Part shown: one piece after another, positions 43,974 through 53,578 of the stretch | How positions within the stretch are numbered: the stretch's first letter is position 1 | How the letters are laid out: every line of letters starts with the position of its first letter | DNA from: Microlunatus sagamiharensis | Lineage (GTDB): Bacteria > Actinomycetota > Actinomycetes > Propionibacteriales > Propionibacteriaceae | Reading direction: 5' to 3' | DNA length: 64,000 nucleotides | Assembly: GCF_900105785.1 (NCBI RefSeq) | Contig: NZ_LT629799.1 | Coordinates: forward strand, 1,116,001 to 1,180,000 | The notes under the pieces: model-generated | Told to the model about the DNA's origin: nothing | Seen by the model: only the letters and a program-made list of their open reading frames with translations | Databases searched by the model: none | Made by a program: the position numbers and the translations under genes

Positions 43974-45680
43974 ATGACGGGTGGAGCGTTCCAGGCTCTC
44001 GTCCTCGTCCTGCTGCTGGTCGTCGTCGTGGTGGTGGCGGTCGTCGCCGTCGTCCTGCTGAGGCGCCCGCGGGCGCTCGGCCCGATCACGCAGCCGCAGC
44101 TGCCCGTCGAGCCGGCCCACCAGGGTCAGCCCGCCGACGAGGCTGTCCAGGCGTCCGAGCCGACGGCCGTCGAGCGGCCAGCGGCCGAGCGGTCGGCCGA
44201 GCCGGTGGACGTCCCCGCCCCGCACCCGACGGCGGCCGAGGTCGCTGCGCTGGCCGAGGCCCGTGCCGCGAGCGCGCAGGAGGCCGAGCGGGCCTCGCAG
44301 CTGCTCGCCTCGCTCGACCAGGCCAAGGCGGCGCTCGAGGAGCAGACGCAGGCGCGTCGCGACGAGCTGCGGGCCCAGCGTTCCGACGTCGAGCGCCGCG
44401 AGCACCGGCTGGCCGAGCGTGAGGAGCGCCTGGACGTCGAGCTGCACTCGCTCAGCGACCAGGTCGGCGCGGTCGACCAGACTCGGGCCGAGCTCGAGGA
44501 GCGCCGACGTCGGCTCGAGGACGCCGAGGCCGAGCGGCTGGCCGCCCTCGAGCGGGTCGCCGGACTGACCTCGGAGCAGGCCAAGGCCGAGCTCGTCGCG
44601 GGCGTCGAGCACGAGGCCAAGCGGCAGGCCGTCCTGGTCGCCCGCGAGATCGAGCGCAAGGCCCTGCGCGAGGCCGACGAGCGGGCCCGGAACATCGTCG
44701 TCGGCGCGATCCAGCGGGTCGCCTCCGACCAGACCTCGGAGTCGGTGGTCTCCGCCGTGCACCTGCCCGGCGACGAGATGAAGGGCCGGATCATCGGCCG
44801 CGAGGGTCGCAACATCCGTGCCTTCGAGCAGGTGACGGGCGTCAACGTGATGATCGACGACACCCCCGAGTCGGTGCTGCTCTCCTGCTTCGACCCGGTG
44901 CGGCGCGAGACGGCGCGGCTGACGTTGAGCGAGCTCGTCAAGGACGGGCGGATCCACCCCGCACGCATCGAGGAGGTGCACGAGCGCAGCCGCAGCCAGA
45001 TCGAGGCCCTGTGCCTGCAGGCCGCGGAGGACGCCATGACCGAGGTCGGCATCACCGACCTCCACCCGGCCCTGGTGCCGATCCTGGGCACGCTGCGCTA
45101 CCGCACCTCGTACGGCCAGAACGTCCTCAAGCACCTGGTCGAGTGCGCCCACATCGCCGGCCTGATGGCCGGCGAGCTGGGCCTCGACGTCGCCCAGTGC
45201 AAGCGCTCGGCCTTCCTCCACGACATCGGCAAGGCCCTGACCCACGAGGTCGAGGGGTCGCACGCGCTGGTCGGCGCCGACCTGGCCCGCCGCTACGGCG
45301 AGAACGCCGACGTCGTGCACGCCATCGAGGCCCACCACAACGAGGTCGAGGTGCGCACGGTCGAGGCCGTGCTGACCCAGGCCGCGGACGCCATCAGCGG
45401 GGGCCGTCCCGGCGCGCGGCGGGAGAGCCTCGAGGCGTACGTGCAGCGGCTGGAGAAGCTGGAGCAGATCGCGGGCGTCCACGAGGGCGTCGAGAAGGTC
45501 TTCGCCATGCAGGCCGGCCGCGAGATCCGGGTGATGGTCGCGCCCGAGGAGATCGACGACATCGCGGCGCAGGTCCTCGCCCGCGACATCGCGAAGCAGA
45601 TCGAGGAGGACCTGACCTACCCCGGGCAGATCAAGGTCGTCGTCGTGCGCGAGTCCCGGGCGACCGAGACCGCCCGCTGA
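43974..45680 (+). CDS. rny: Ribonuclease Y
   Basis: Membrane-tethered endoribonuclease that starts mRNA decay, 568 residues. One N-terminal transmembrane helix (LVLVLLLVVVVVVAVVAVVLL) precedes a Pro/Glu linker, a long coiled coil (about residues 85-230), a KH domain (GRIIGREGRNIRAFEQVTGV) and the HD domain (FLHDIGKALTHEVEGSHALVG). ATG at 43974 has GGAGGG before it; an upstream in-frame ATG at 43932 lacks one. The gene follows recX as in other actinobacteria that carry it. Confidence 0.94.
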   Translation: MTGGAFQALVLVLLLVVVVVVAVVAVVLLRRPRALGPITQPQLPVEPAHQGQPADEAVQASEPTAVERPAAERSAEPVDVPAPHPTAAEVAALAEARAASAQEAERASQLLASLDQAKAALEEQTQARRDELRAQRSDVERREHRLAEREERLDVELHSLSDQVGAVDQTRAELEERRRRLEDAEAERLAALERVAGLTSEQAKAELVAGVEHEAKRQAVLVAREIERKALREADERARNIVVGAIQRVASDQTSESVVSAVHLPGDEMKGRIIGREGRNIRAFEQVTGVNVMIDDTPESVLLSCFDPVRRETARLTLSELVKDGRIHPARIEEVHERSRSQIEALCLQAAEDAMTEVGITDLHPALVPILGTLRYRTSYGQNVLKHLVECAHIAGLMAGELGLDVAQCKRSAFLHDIGKALTHEVEGSHALVGADLARRYGENADVVHAIEAHHNEVEVRTVEAVLTQAADAISGGRPGARRESLEAYVQRLEKLEQIAGVHEGVEKVFAMQAGREIRVMVAPEEIDDIAAQVLARDIAKQIEEDLTYPGQIKVVVVRESRATETAR

Positions 45681-45692
45681 GGCCCGAGGGCC

Positions 45693-46598
45693 TCAGCGGA
45701 CCGCGGTGCCGTCGGGCACCGCGGTCGGCGCGTCGACCGCGCCCGGTGGCACCGCGCCGTCGACCGGCCGCGGGCTGCGACGAGCCGTCTGCAGCCGCCG
45801 TTCGACGAGGCGGGCGACCAGGCTCAGCGCGTAGTTGATGACGATGAACATGATGGCGACCACGATCAGGGTCGGGATGAGGTTGCCGTACGCCGACGAC
45901 AGCGTCGTGCCGGAGCGCAGCAGGTCGGTGTAGCTGATGATGTAGCCCAGCGCGGTGTCCTTGAGGATCACGACGAGCTGGCTGATCAGCGAGGGCAGCA
46001 TCGCCGTGACCGCCTGGGGCAGGAGCACCGTCACCAGCGTCTGGCGCGGGGTGAGGCCGATGGCGAGGCCGGCCTCACGCTGGCCCCTGGGCAGCGCGAA
46101 GACCCCCGAGCGGATCAGCTCGGCGATGACGGCGGAGTTGTAGAGCGTCAGGCCGCCGACCACCCCGACGAACGTCGAGGTGTCGCCCAGCACCCCCAGC
46201 ACGAAGATGCAGAAGTAGTAGACGAAGAGCATCATCACGAGCACGGGGACCGAGCGCAGGAACTCCACGAGGGCCCCGCACACGCCCCGGACGACGCGGG
46301 CCTGCGACAGCCGGCCGAGGCCGAGCAGCACGCCGAGGACGCCGGAGAGGACGACCGCGGCCCCGGCCGCCTTGAGCGTGGCGGCCAGGCCGGGGAGCAG
46401 GTAGGCAGTCCAGGTCTCGCCGTCGAGGAAGGGGCTCCACTTCTCGGCGGTCAGCTGGCTATTGTCGGGGTCGGCCAGCCCGCGCACGACCAGGGCGAGC
46501 AGCGCGAGGATGACGAGGGCGCCGACGACCCCGAGGACGCGGTGCCGGGCCCGAGCACGCGGCCCGGGCTCGTCGAAGAGGACGGCGGGGACGCTCAT
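45693..46598 (-). CDS. gluD: Glutamate-type ABC transporter permease
   Basis: Second membrane subunit of a polar amino acid importer, 301 residues with a cytoplasmic tail at each end. The permease signature EAGLAIGLTPRQTLVTVLLPQAV (EAA loop) contacts the ATPase. ATG at 46598 overlaps the gluC stop by 4 bases, so both permeases are translationally coupled. The Pro-rich C-terminal tail of about 35 residues is not typical of short amino acid permeases but is usual in GluD. It converges on rny with 12 bases between stops. Confidence 0.9.
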   Translation of the reverse strand: MSVPAVLFDEPGPRARARHRVLGVVGALVILALLALVVRGLADPDNSQLTAEKWSPFLDGETWTAYLLPGLAATLKAAGAAVVLSGVLGVLLGLGRLSQARVVRGVCGALVEFLRSVPVLVMMLFVYYFCIFVLGVLGDTSTFVGVVGGLTLYNSAVIAELIRSGVFALPRGQREAGLAIGLTPRQTLVTVLLPQAVTAMLPSLISQLVVILKDTALGYIISYTDLLRSGTTLSSAYGNLIPTLIVVAIMFIVINYALSLVARLVERRLQTARRSPRPVDGAVPPGAVDAPTAVPDGTAVR

Positions 46599-47284
46599 CG
46601 CTGCACCACCAGCCGCCGCGAGAGCGCGGTGAACAGCAACCCGGTCGGCAGCGTCAGCAGCACGAAGCAGGCGGCCACCAGCAGGAAGATCGCGTAGAGC
46701 AGCGACGGGTTGAACTCGATCATGCCGCGCATCAGGTACGCGAGCTCGGCGACGCCGATCGTCGCGACGACGGTCGTGTTCTTGGTCAGGGCGATCAGGG
46801 TGTTGCCGAGCGGCGCGATGGCGCCGCGGAAGGCCTGCGGCAGGATCACCTCGCGCAGCGACGCCCCGAACTCCAGCCCGATGGCCCGCGCCGCCTCGGC
46901 CTGGCCCTGCGGCACCGTGTTGATGCCGCTGCGCAGCGCCTCGGCCACGAAGGACGCGTGGTAGACCGACAGCGCGACGACGCCGTAGCGGAAGTTGTTG
47001 TCGACGACCTCGGTCGGCGAGCCGGCCGGGGCGAGGCTGAGGTTGAGCGTGTTCAGCAGCCCGAACGCGCAGAAGAAGACGATCAGCGTCAGCGGCGTGT
47101 TGCGGACCAGCGTCACGTACGCGGTCCCGAAGCCGCGCAGCACGCCGACGGGAGAGACCCGGCACACGGCGACGACCGTGCCCACGACCAGCGCGCCGAG
47201 CGCGGACAGGACGGTCAGCTTGACCGTCATCCAGAAGGCCGCCGGCACGTCGTAGCTCTGCAGCAGCGTGGTGATCGCGTCCAT
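46595..47284 (-). CDS. gluC: Glutamate-type ABC transporter permease
   Basis: First membrane subunit, 229 residues, His/Glu/Gln/Arg/opine family. LVRNTPLTLIVFF and the EAA loop EAARAIGLEFGASLREVILPQAF are clear. ATG start after GGAGG. It lies 68 bases downstream of gluB, with a long hairpin between. Confidence 0.92.
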   Translation of the reverse strand: MDAITTLLQSYDVPAAFWMTVKLTVLSALGALVVGTVVAVCRVSPVGVLRGFGTAYVTLVRNTPLTLIVFFCAFGLLNTLNLSLAPAGSPTEVVDNNFRYGVVALSVYHASFVAEALRSGINTVPQGQAEAARAIGLEFGASLREVILPQAFRGAIAPLGNTLIALTKNTTVVATIGVAELAYLMRGMIEFNPSLLYAIFLLVAACFVLLTLPTGLLFTALSRRLVVQR

Positions 47285-47306
47285 CGCACCTCCGGGTGCT
47301 GGGTAG

Positions 47307-47338
47307 CCCCGACGGGCGCCGCCGGGCGCCCGTCGGGG
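47307..47338 (-). terminator. Strong hairpin between gluB and gluC
   Basis: Fourteen perfect pairs (47307-47320 with 47325-47338) close a 4-base loop. No T tract follows on the minus strand, so partial termination or protection of the gluAB message from decay is more likely than a full stop. Confidence 0.7.
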
Positions 47339-47352
47339 GAGGACCTACGGGG

Positions 47353-48210
47353 TCAGGAGCAGGGCTCGGGCTTCGGCGGGTTGGTGGCCGTGTCGGGCTG
47401 GAAGTCGGCCGCCCCGACCGTGTCGTCGAGGGCCTTCTGCCAGGAGCCGTCGTCGACCATCTTGGTGATCGCGGCGTTGACCTTCTCGCACGTCGCGGTG
47501 TCGCCCTTGGCGAGGCCGACGCCGTACTTCTCCGTCGAGAACGTCTGCCCGACGACCTTGAGCTTGCCCTGGTACTGCTGCTGCGCGGCGAAGCCGGCGA
47601 GGATGACGTTGTCGGTCGTCACCGCGTCGATGCGCCCGCTGTTCAGGGCCTCCACGCACTTGGAGTAGGTGTCGTACTCCTGCAGCTGCACCGAGCTGGC
47701 GAACTGGTCCTTGACCTTCTGCGCCGAGGTCGACCCGGTGACCGAGCAGAGCTTCTTGCCGTTCAGCGCGTCCGGACCGGTGATCGAGGCGTCGTCGGAC
47801 TTCACGAGCAGGTCCTGCCCGGCCACGAAGTACGGCCCGCCGAAGGACACCTTCTGCTTGCGGTCGTCGGTGATCGAGTAGGTCGCGAAGATCATCTTGA
47901 CCTGGCCGCTCTGCAGCAGCGTCTCGCGCTGCGCGGACGGCGCCTCCTTGAAGGTGACGTCGGTGTAGCCGAGCTCCTTGGCCACGTAGCGCGCGACCTC
48001 GACGTCGAAGCCCTTGAAGTCGCTGCCGATCTGCTGGCCGAGGCCCGGCTGGTCGAACTTGATGCCGACCGTCACGGGGCCGCCGGAGCCGGCGTCGCCG
48101 CCGCTCCCGCCCTCGGGCACGGCGTTCTCGGCGCGGGCGCACGCGCCCATGGTCAGGGCGAGCCCGGCCGCCGCGGCGACGCCGAGGATCTTCTGGGTGG
48201 TGGTCATCAT
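47353..48210 (-). CDS. gluB: Glutamate-type ABC transporter substrate-binding lipoprotein
   Basis: Extracellular binding protein of 285 residues, family 3. Lipobox LTMGACARAE gives the lipid anchor. VGIKFDQPGLGQQIGSDFKGFDVEVARYVA is the typical first strand-helix, and DLLVKSDDASITG with the LCSVTGSTSAQKV phosphate-like loop follow. Two ATG codons stand side by side; the second (48207) is better spaced from GGAGG. It is probably made in excess over the permeases, as binding proteins usually are, which the flanking hairpins could allow. Confidence 0.93.
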   Translation of the reverse strand: MMTTTQKILGVAAAAGLALTMGACARAENAVPEGGSGGDAGSGGPVTVGIKFDQPGLGQQIGSDFKGFDVEVARYVAKELGYTDVTFKEAPSAQRETLLQSGQVKMIFATYSITDDRKQKVSFGGPYFVAGQDLLVKSDDASITGPDALNGKKLCSVTGSTSAQKVKDQFASSVQLQEYDTYSKCVEALNSGRIDAVTTDNVILAGFAAQQQYQGKLKVVGQTFSTEKYGVGLAKGDTATCEKVNAAITKMVDDGSWQKALDDTVGAADFQPDTATNPPKPEPCS

Positions 48211-48227
48211 CTGCCTCCGCTGTGGGG

Positions 48228-48259
48228 GCGGGAGGTCCGGCGGTCCGCCGGTCTCCCGC
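48228..48259 (-). other. Hairpin between gluA and gluB
   Basis: GCGGGAG/CTCCCGC outer stem with an inner CCGGCG/CGCCGG stem, 9 bases before the gluB ribosome site. Likely stabilises or partly terminates the message. Confidence 0.6.
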
Positions 48260-48315
48260 AGTCGTCGGTGGTGCCGCGCCGGTGGCGCGCTCGTGGGAGC
48301 AGCCCGCAGGCCGGC

Positions 48316-49125
48316 TTAGTGGGTGAGGATCTTGCTCAGGAAGTCCTGCGCCCGCGCCGTGCGTGGGGCGGTGAAGAAGGACTCGGGATCGCCCTCCTCG
48401 ACGATCCTGCCGTCGGCCATGAAGACCACGCGGTGGGCGGCGCGCCGCGCGAAGCCCATCTCGTGGGTGACGACGACCATGGTCATGCCGGCCTTCGCCA
48501 GCCCGACCATCACGTCGAGCACCTCGTTGACCATCTCGGGGTCGAGCGCCGAGGTGGGCTCGTCGAAGAGGATCACCTTGGGCTCCATGGCCAGCGCGCG
48601 GGCGATCGCCACCCGCTGCTGCTGGCCGCCGGAGAGCTGCGCGGGGTACTTGTCGGCCTGCGACTCCACCCCCACCCGCCGCAGCAGCTCGCGGGCGCGC
48701 TCGCGGGCCTCCGCGGCGGGCCGGCGGCGGACCTTGACCGGCCCGAGCATGACGTTCTCGAGCACGGTCTTGTGGGCGAAGAGGTTGAAGGACTGGAAGA
48801 CCATGCCGACGTCGGCCCGCAGCCGGGCGAGCTCGCGACCCTCCGCAGGCAGCTCCTGGCCGTCGACGGTGATCGAGCCGGAGCCGATCGTCTCCAGCCG
48901 GTTGATCACCCGGCACAGGGTGGACTTGCCCGAGCCCGAGGGGCCGAGCACGACGACGACCTCGCCGCGGCCGATCTGCAGGTCGACGTGCTGCAGCACG
49001 TGGAGGTCGCCGAAGTGCTTGTCCACGCCCTCCAGCACCACCAGCGGCGGGCCGACGGGTCGGCTCGGCGACGCCGTGCTGGCCTCGTTCGTGGCGGTCT
49101 CGACCGCCTGGTCCGGGGCATCCAT
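48316..49125 (-). CDS. gluA: Glutamate-type ABC transporter ATP-binding protein
   Basis: ATPase subunit of 269 residues. Walker [19 protein letters not shown], signature [19 protein letters not shown], Walker [17 protein letters not shown] and His switch [11 protein letters not shown]. An extra 25 residues precede the usual start. A TAGGTT -10 lies close to the ATG, so a leaderless transcript is possible. First gene of the gluABCD operon. Confidence 0.94.
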   Translation of the reverse strand: MDAPDQAVETATNEASTASPSRPVGPPLVVLEGVDKHFGDLHVLQHVDLQIGRGEVVVVLGPSGSGKSTLCRVINRLETIGSGSITVDGQELPAEGRELARLRADVGMVFQSFNLFAHKTVLENVMLGPVKVRRRPAAEARERARELLRRVGVESQADKYPAQLSGGQQQRVAIARALAMEPKVILFDEPTSALDPEMVNEVLDVMVGLAKAGMTMVVVTHEMGFARRAAHRVVFMADGRIVEEGDPESFFTAPRTARAQDFLSKILTH

Positions 49126-49228
49126 CGTCCGAACCTAGTGGTGCCGGGGTCCGTACGAACAATCCCCACGCGGTCCGGGAGCCGGGTTGAACCGCAATTG
49201 TTACCGCGGAGGTCGGCGTATAGGCGCT

Positions 49229-50146
49229 CTAACTACCCCGGATGCCCCACCGGAACCGCAAGGTCTCGCGCGGCGCGAGGGTGAGCATCCCGTCATGGGT
49301 CGGCCCGGGGTTGAAGGCGTCGGGGCCGCAGGTCATCGGCTCGACCGCCAGCCCGACGTCGCGGCGCTTCTCGCCGGTGAAGACCTGCGCCCAGGCGAAG
49401 GAGGAGTCCGCCCACAGCTCGGCGGTGCGGTCCCCGCGGCGCAGCCGGACGCTCCAGCCGCCGTCGGCGTCGCGGGCGAGGTCGGTGTACGCGGTGTCGA
49501 GCACCCGGTCGCCGACCAGCGAGGGCTCGCGCAGGTCGAGCCCGCTGCCCTCGACCGGCGACACGGCCACCGGGAGCATCCGGTCGTCGACCTCGAGCCG
49601 GCTCGCCGCGGGCAGCGTGACCTCGACCTCGTCGACGCGCTCCTCGCCGACGGTGAGGTAGGGGTGCGCGCCGTAGCCGAAGGGCACCTCGGTCCGACCG
49701 ACGTTGGTCGCCTCGAGAGTGACGTGCAGGCCGTCGTCGGCGAGCGCGTACGTCAGCCGCGCGTGCAGGACCCCCGGCCAGCCGGGCTGGCTGAAGATCG
49801 TCAGCTCCAGCACCACCTGGGCGTCCTCGTGCTCCACGACGCTCCAGGGCACGTAGCGGGCGAGCCCGTGGCTGGCGTTGTGCCGGGGCGGCTCGCTCAG
49901 CCAGAGCTGCTGGGTGGCGCCCGCCCAGGGGTAGCGGCCGTCGCGGATGCGGTTCGGCCAGGGGATCAGCTGCTGGCCGCGCCCGCCCGAGACGGGCTCG
50001 TCGGCGCCGTAGCCCTTGACGACGTCGCGGCCGGCGACGGCGTAGCGGCGCATGCCCGCGCCGAGCTGCGTCACCGTGGCGGACTGCTCGCCGAGGGTGA
50101 TGTCGTGCTGGGTCCCAGTCGGGCTGCTCGCGGCCGAAGGCGTCAC
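49229..50146 (-). CDS. Aldose 1-epimerase family protein
   Basis: Galactose mutarotase-like sugar epimerase, 305 residues. [17 protein letters not shown], then [12 protein letters not shown] with the catalytic His, [14 protein letters not shown] with a second His, and [13 protein letters not shown] with the catalytic Glu region. GTG at 50146 lies nine bases after TAGAGT, so it is probably leaderless; this decides the start against the much longer open frame. It is divergent from miaB with only 42 bases between the starts. Confidence 0.9.
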   Translation of the reverse strand: MTPSAASSPTGTQHDITLGEQSATVTQLGAGMRRYAVAGRDVVKGYGADEPVSGGRGQQLIPWPNRIRDGRYPWAGATQQLWLSEPPRHNASHGLARYVPWSVVEHEDAQVVLELTIFSQPGWPGVLHARLTYALADDGLHVTLEATNVGRTEVPFGYGAHPYLTVGEERVDEVEVTLPAASRLEVDDRMLPVAVSPVEGSGLDLREPSLVGDRVLDTAYTDLARDADGGWSVRLRRGDRTAELWADSSFAWAQVFTGEKRRDVGLAVEPMTCGPDAFNPGPTHDGMLTLAPRETLRFRWGIRGS

Positions 50147-50188
50147 GGATCGCACTCTAGGGCGGCGCGGAACTACCCTGGGGCCGCC

Positions 50189-51745
50189 ATGTCGACCACC
50201 ACCGCACCGCAGCCCGTCGCCGTTGAGGCCGTCCCCGTGACCGGTCCGTCCGAGCCGTCCGCGCCGCGCACGTACGCCATCCGGACCCACGGCTGCCAGA
50301 TGAACGTCCACGACTCGGAGCGGCTGGCCGGCCTGCTCGAGGAGGCCGGCTACACCCCGGCCGAGCGCGACGGCGCCGACGGGGCGGACGTGGTCGTGTT
50401 CAACACCTGCGCGGTGCGCGAGAACGCGGACAACAAGCTCTACGGCAACCTCGGGCACGCGGCGAGCGTCAAGGCCCGCCGGCCCGGCATGCAGATCGCC
50501 GTCGGCGGCTGCCTGGCGCAGAAGGACCGTGGCGAGATCACGCGGCGCGCGCCCTGGGTCGACGTCGTGTTCGGCACCCACAACGTCGGCGCCCTGCCGC
50601 GGCTGCTGGAGCGGGCCCGCGTCGAGCAGGCCGCGCAGGTCGAGATCGCCGAGTCCCTCGAGCGCTTCCCCTCGACGCTGCCGACCCGGCGCGACTCCGC
50701 GTACGCGGCCTGGGTGTCGGTCAGCGTCGGCTGCAACAACACCTGCACCTTCTGCATCGTGCCCGCGCTGCGCGGCCGCGAGGAGGACCGCCGACCGGGC
50801 GACATCCTGGCCGAGATCGAGATGCTGGTGGCCGAGGGCGTGCAGGAGATCACCCTGCTCGGGCAGAACGTGAACGCCTACGGCGTCGAGTTCGGCGACC
50901 GCGGCGCCTTCGCCAAGCTGCTGCGGGCCTGCGGGGGCATCGAGGGCCTGGAGCGGGTGCGCTTCACCTCCCCGCACCCGCGCGACTTCACCCCCGACGT
51001 CATCGCGGCCATGGCCGAGACGCCCAACGTGATGCCGCAGCTGCACATGCCGCTGCAGTCCGGCTCGGACCGGGTGCTCCGCGCGATGCGCCGCTCCTAC
51101 CGCAGCGAGAAGTACCTCAAGATCATCGAGGACGTGCGCGCCTCGATCCCGCACGCCGCGATCACCACCGACATCATCGTGGGCTTCCCCGGCGAGACCG
51201 AGGAGGACTTCCAGTCGACGCTGGACGTCACGGCCGAGTCGCGGTTCGCCGCGGCGTTCACGTTCCAGTACTCGATCCGGCCAGGGACGCCCGCCGCGAC
51301 GATGCCCGACCAGGTCCCGCGCGAGGTCGTCCAGGAGCGCTACGAGCGCCTGGTCGCCCTCGTCGAGGACGCCGCCTGGAGCGAGAACCGCGCGCAGGTC
51401 GGCCGGAGCGTCGAGGTCATGTTCGCCGACGGCGAGGGCCGCAAGGACGCCGCGACCTCGCGCATGTCCGGCCGGGCGCGCGACAACCGGCTCGTGCACG
51501 TCGGGGTCCCCGAGGACCCGGCGCTGCGCCCCCGGCCCGGCGACCTCGGCGAGGTCGTCGTGACGTACGCGGCCCCGCACCACCTCACCGCCGACGACGG
51601 GCTGCTGTCGCTGCGCCGCACCCGCGGCGGCGACGCGTGGGCCGCGCGGCAGGCCGGCGCGACGGCGGCCCGGCCGGTCGTCGGCCTCGGGCTGCCCACG
51701 GTGGGCGTGCCGGCGCCGCTCGCCCCGGCAACGGCCTGCGGCTGA
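50189..51745 (+). CDS. miaB: tRNA-2-methylthio-N6-dimethylallyladenosine synthase
   Basis: Radical SAM methylthiotransferase for A37 of tRNA, 518 residues. [34 protein letters not shown] and [11 protein letters not shown] supply three Cys; the SAM triad is [22 protein letters not shown] domain closes the core, followed by an Ala/Pro-rich tail of about 40 residues. TACCCT at 50174 lies nine bases before the ATG. It works on the product of MiaA, encoded 1.8 kb downstream. Confidence 0.96.
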   Translation: MSTTTAPQPVAVEAVPVTGPSEPSAPRTYAIRTHGCQMNVHDSERLAGLLEEAGYTPAERDGADGADVVVFNTCAVRENADNKLYGNLGHAASVKARRPGMQIAVGGCLAQKDRGEITRRAPWVDVVFGTHNVGALPRLLERARVEQAAQVEIAESLERFPSTLPTRRDSAYAAWVSVSVGCNNTCTFCIVPALRGREEDRRPGDILAEIEMLVAEGVQEITLLGQNVNAYGVEFGDRGAFAKLLRACGGIEGLERVRFTSPHPRDFTPDVIAAMAETPNVMPQLHMPLQSGSDRVLRAMRRSYRSEKYLKIIEDVRASIPHAAITTDIIVGFPGETEEDFQSTLDVTAESRFAAAFTFQYSIRPGTPAATMPDQVPREVVQERYERLVALVEDAAWSENRAQVGRSVEVMFADGEGRKDAATSRMSGRARDNRLVHVGVPEDPALRPRPGDLGEVVVTYAAPHHLTADDGLLSLRRTRGGDAWAARQAGATAARPVVGLGLPTVGVPAPLAPATACG

Positions 51746-51770
51746 GCCCCTGGGCTGGCACCCTGCTGCC

Positions 51771-53306
51771 ATGCCTGACGACTGGAGCTGGTTCTGGGCC
51801 GGCGAGAACGGCCGCGACAACCTGCTGCGCGACGAGCTCGAGGGCCTGCAGAGCCGTGCCTTCGAGGCGTCGCAGCAGTCCGCCCGCCTCAGCAGCCAGC
51901 TCCGCACGCTGCAGGGCTCCCTGGAGTCACGGCTGCAGGCGCTCTCCACCGCCTTCGACGCCTACGTGGAGCTGGGCGACGTGCGCGAGCAGCTTGCCGG
52001 CTACCCCGGCACGAGCGCCGTGCGGCGCGCGTCGCTCCGCGCGCTCCTCACCCTCGACGCGAGTGGCGTGCCCGACCCGCTCGCGACGGGCGAGGTCGAC
52101 TACTGGCTCGTCGGCGCGACCAACGAGGTCGTCGCGCTCGCGACGGGCGCGTCCGTGCCCGCCTCGTCCGTCGGCCCGGCTGACGGCCGACCCGGCGGCA
52201 CCGTGGGGAACGCCGAGCACGAGACCTTCGTCGTGGCTGCGCTCGGCTGGCTGGGGCACGGCGAGCGTGTCGCCGAGCGCGTCGCGCCGCTGCTCCTCGC
52301 CGACGGCGCCCTCGCCGCGCCGCAGGTCGTGCTGTGGCGGGCGGTGGCGCACGGCCGCTACCCGGGTGCGCTCCCCGGCGTGGAGCGGGCCTGGAGCCGC
52401 GACCTCGACCTGACCGCCGAGACGTGGCGACGCTTTGCGGCCGACACGGCGAAGGCCGTCACCCCGCTCCAGACCGTGCGCTGGATCCAGCTCCTCGTCC
52501 AGGGCGGGTGGTCACCGACCGTGGTCGCCCCGTCCGCGGCCGGCGAGCGGTCCGACGCCCGGGCGACCATCGACACCGACGACGACCGCACCGCGCTGCG
52601 CCGGGTGGTGGAGGCCCTCGTCGGCGCCGGGCTGGGTGACGAGCGGGTTCTCCTCGAGCGGGCCCGGGTGCTGCGCGCCCGGATCGAGGACCCGGGCGCG
52701 CCCGAGCCGGACGCCGAGCAGGAGCCCCCGCGCACCCCGACGACGACGCTGGTCCAGCAGGCGCTGCTCGACCCGCGGGTCGGCGCGGAGGAGCGCCGCA
52801 CCCTCGTCGGCTGGGCGCGGCCGGGGCTCGACGCGGCGGTGACCGCGATCGCGGCCGAGGTGGCGGCGCAGCGCCCGGGACCGCAGGCGGTGCACACCGA
52901 GATGGGTCAGGTCATGGTCACGACCGACGGCGCCGACCCGGCCAGGCTCGCCGAGCTCGACGCCCATGCCGTCCAGAGCCGGACCAGGTCCCGCGCCGCC
53001 GTCCTGGTGCCGGCCGTCGGGGCGGGTGTCGCCCTGCTCGCCGGCCTCGCGCTGCTGCGGACCGCCGCCGCCGGGCTCGGCGTGACGCTGCTCCTCGCGG
53101 TCGTCGTCCTCGTGGTCGTGCTCCTCCGCGAGGTCGTGCGGACCCGCCGGGGCCGCGTCGAGCTCGAGGAGATCAGGGAACGGACGCGGCAGCGCGTCGA
53201 GGAGGGGCGTCAGGCCGCCGTCGCGGCTGCGGCCGAGGACCTCGCGACGAAGGCGGAGGTGGCGACGCTCGCCCGGTCGCTCACCGGGCAGGCGTCGCTG
53301 CGCTGA
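51771..53306 (+). CDS. Conserved-looking membrane protein of unknown function
   Basis: No family recognised; 511 residues. It begins DDWSWFWAGENGRDNLLRDELEGL and a coiled-coil segment of about 60 residues (SQQSARLSSQLRTLQGSLESRL). A central helical region of about 280 residues follows, then two adjacent transmembrane helices (about 405-450: VLVPAVGAGVALLAGLALL and GVTLLLAVVVLVVVLL) and a second coiled coil at the C-terminus. It lies between miaB and miaA, a place where actinobacteria often have such a gene. Topology suggests most of the protein is cytoplasmic. Confidence 0.7.
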   Translation: MPDDWSWFWAGENGRDNLLRDELEGLQSRAFEASQQSARLSSQLRTLQGSLESRLQALSTAFDAYVELGDVREQLAGYPGTSAVRRASLRALLTLDASGVPDPLATGEVDYWLVGATNEVVALATGASVPASSVGPADGRPGGTVGNAEHETFVVAALGWLGHGERVAERVAPLLLADGALAAPQVVLWRAVAHGRYPGALPGVERAWSRDLDLTAETWRRFAADTAKAVTPLQTVRWIQLLVQGGWSPTVVAPSAAGERSDARATIDTDDDRTALRRVVEALVGAGLGDERVLLERARVLRARIEDPGAPEPDAEQEPPRTPTTTLVQQALLDPRVGAEERRTLVGWARPGLDAAVTAIAAEVAAQRPGPQAVHTEMGQVMVTTDGADPARLAELDAHAVQSRTRSRAAVLVPAVGAGVALLAGLALLRTAAAGLGVTLLLAVVVLVVVLLREVVRTRRGRVELEEIRERTRQRVEEGRQAAVAAAAEDLATKAEVATLARSLTGQASLR

Positions 53307-53316
53307 GCGCCGGGGC

Positions 53317-53523
53317 TCAGACGCCGGGCGCCTGGCCGGGCTCGGGGTCGCGGCGGGCGTAGTCGCCGAGCTTGTCCTTGGCGACGCCCGAGCCCTTGTC
53401 GATCTGCTCGCTGTGCTTGCCGCCGGTGCGGCGGTCGGCCTCGTCGGCCACCTTGTCCACGACGGTGTCGATCTTGTCGGCGTGCTGGTGGAGCGCCTCG
53501 CGCGCCTTGTCGAAGATGCCCAT
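53317..53523 (-). CDS. Rv0909/MT0933-type antitoxin family protein
   Basis: Short charged protein of 68 residues, MGIFDKAREALHQHADKID then VVDKVADEADRRTGGKHSEQ, matching the MT0933-like antitoxin family. No toxin gene adjoins it, so either it acts alone or the family label does not describe its role here; orphan copies near miaA are common in actinobacteria. TACCCT lies six bases before the ATG, giving a leaderless transcript. Confidence 0.8.
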   Translation of the reverse strand: MGIFDKAREALHQHADKIDTVVDKVADEADRRTGGKHSEQIDKGSGVAKDKLGDYARRDPEPGQAPGV

Positions 53524-53578
53524 GCAGGAAGGGTAGTGGGGCACCTCGGACGGCCGCGCCGCCCGGCAGACTGTCGGG

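Noticed and set aside
53317-53523. A toxin-antitoxin locus
   Set aside because: Only the antitoxin-family protein is present. The neighbours are miaA and an unrelated membrane protein gene.
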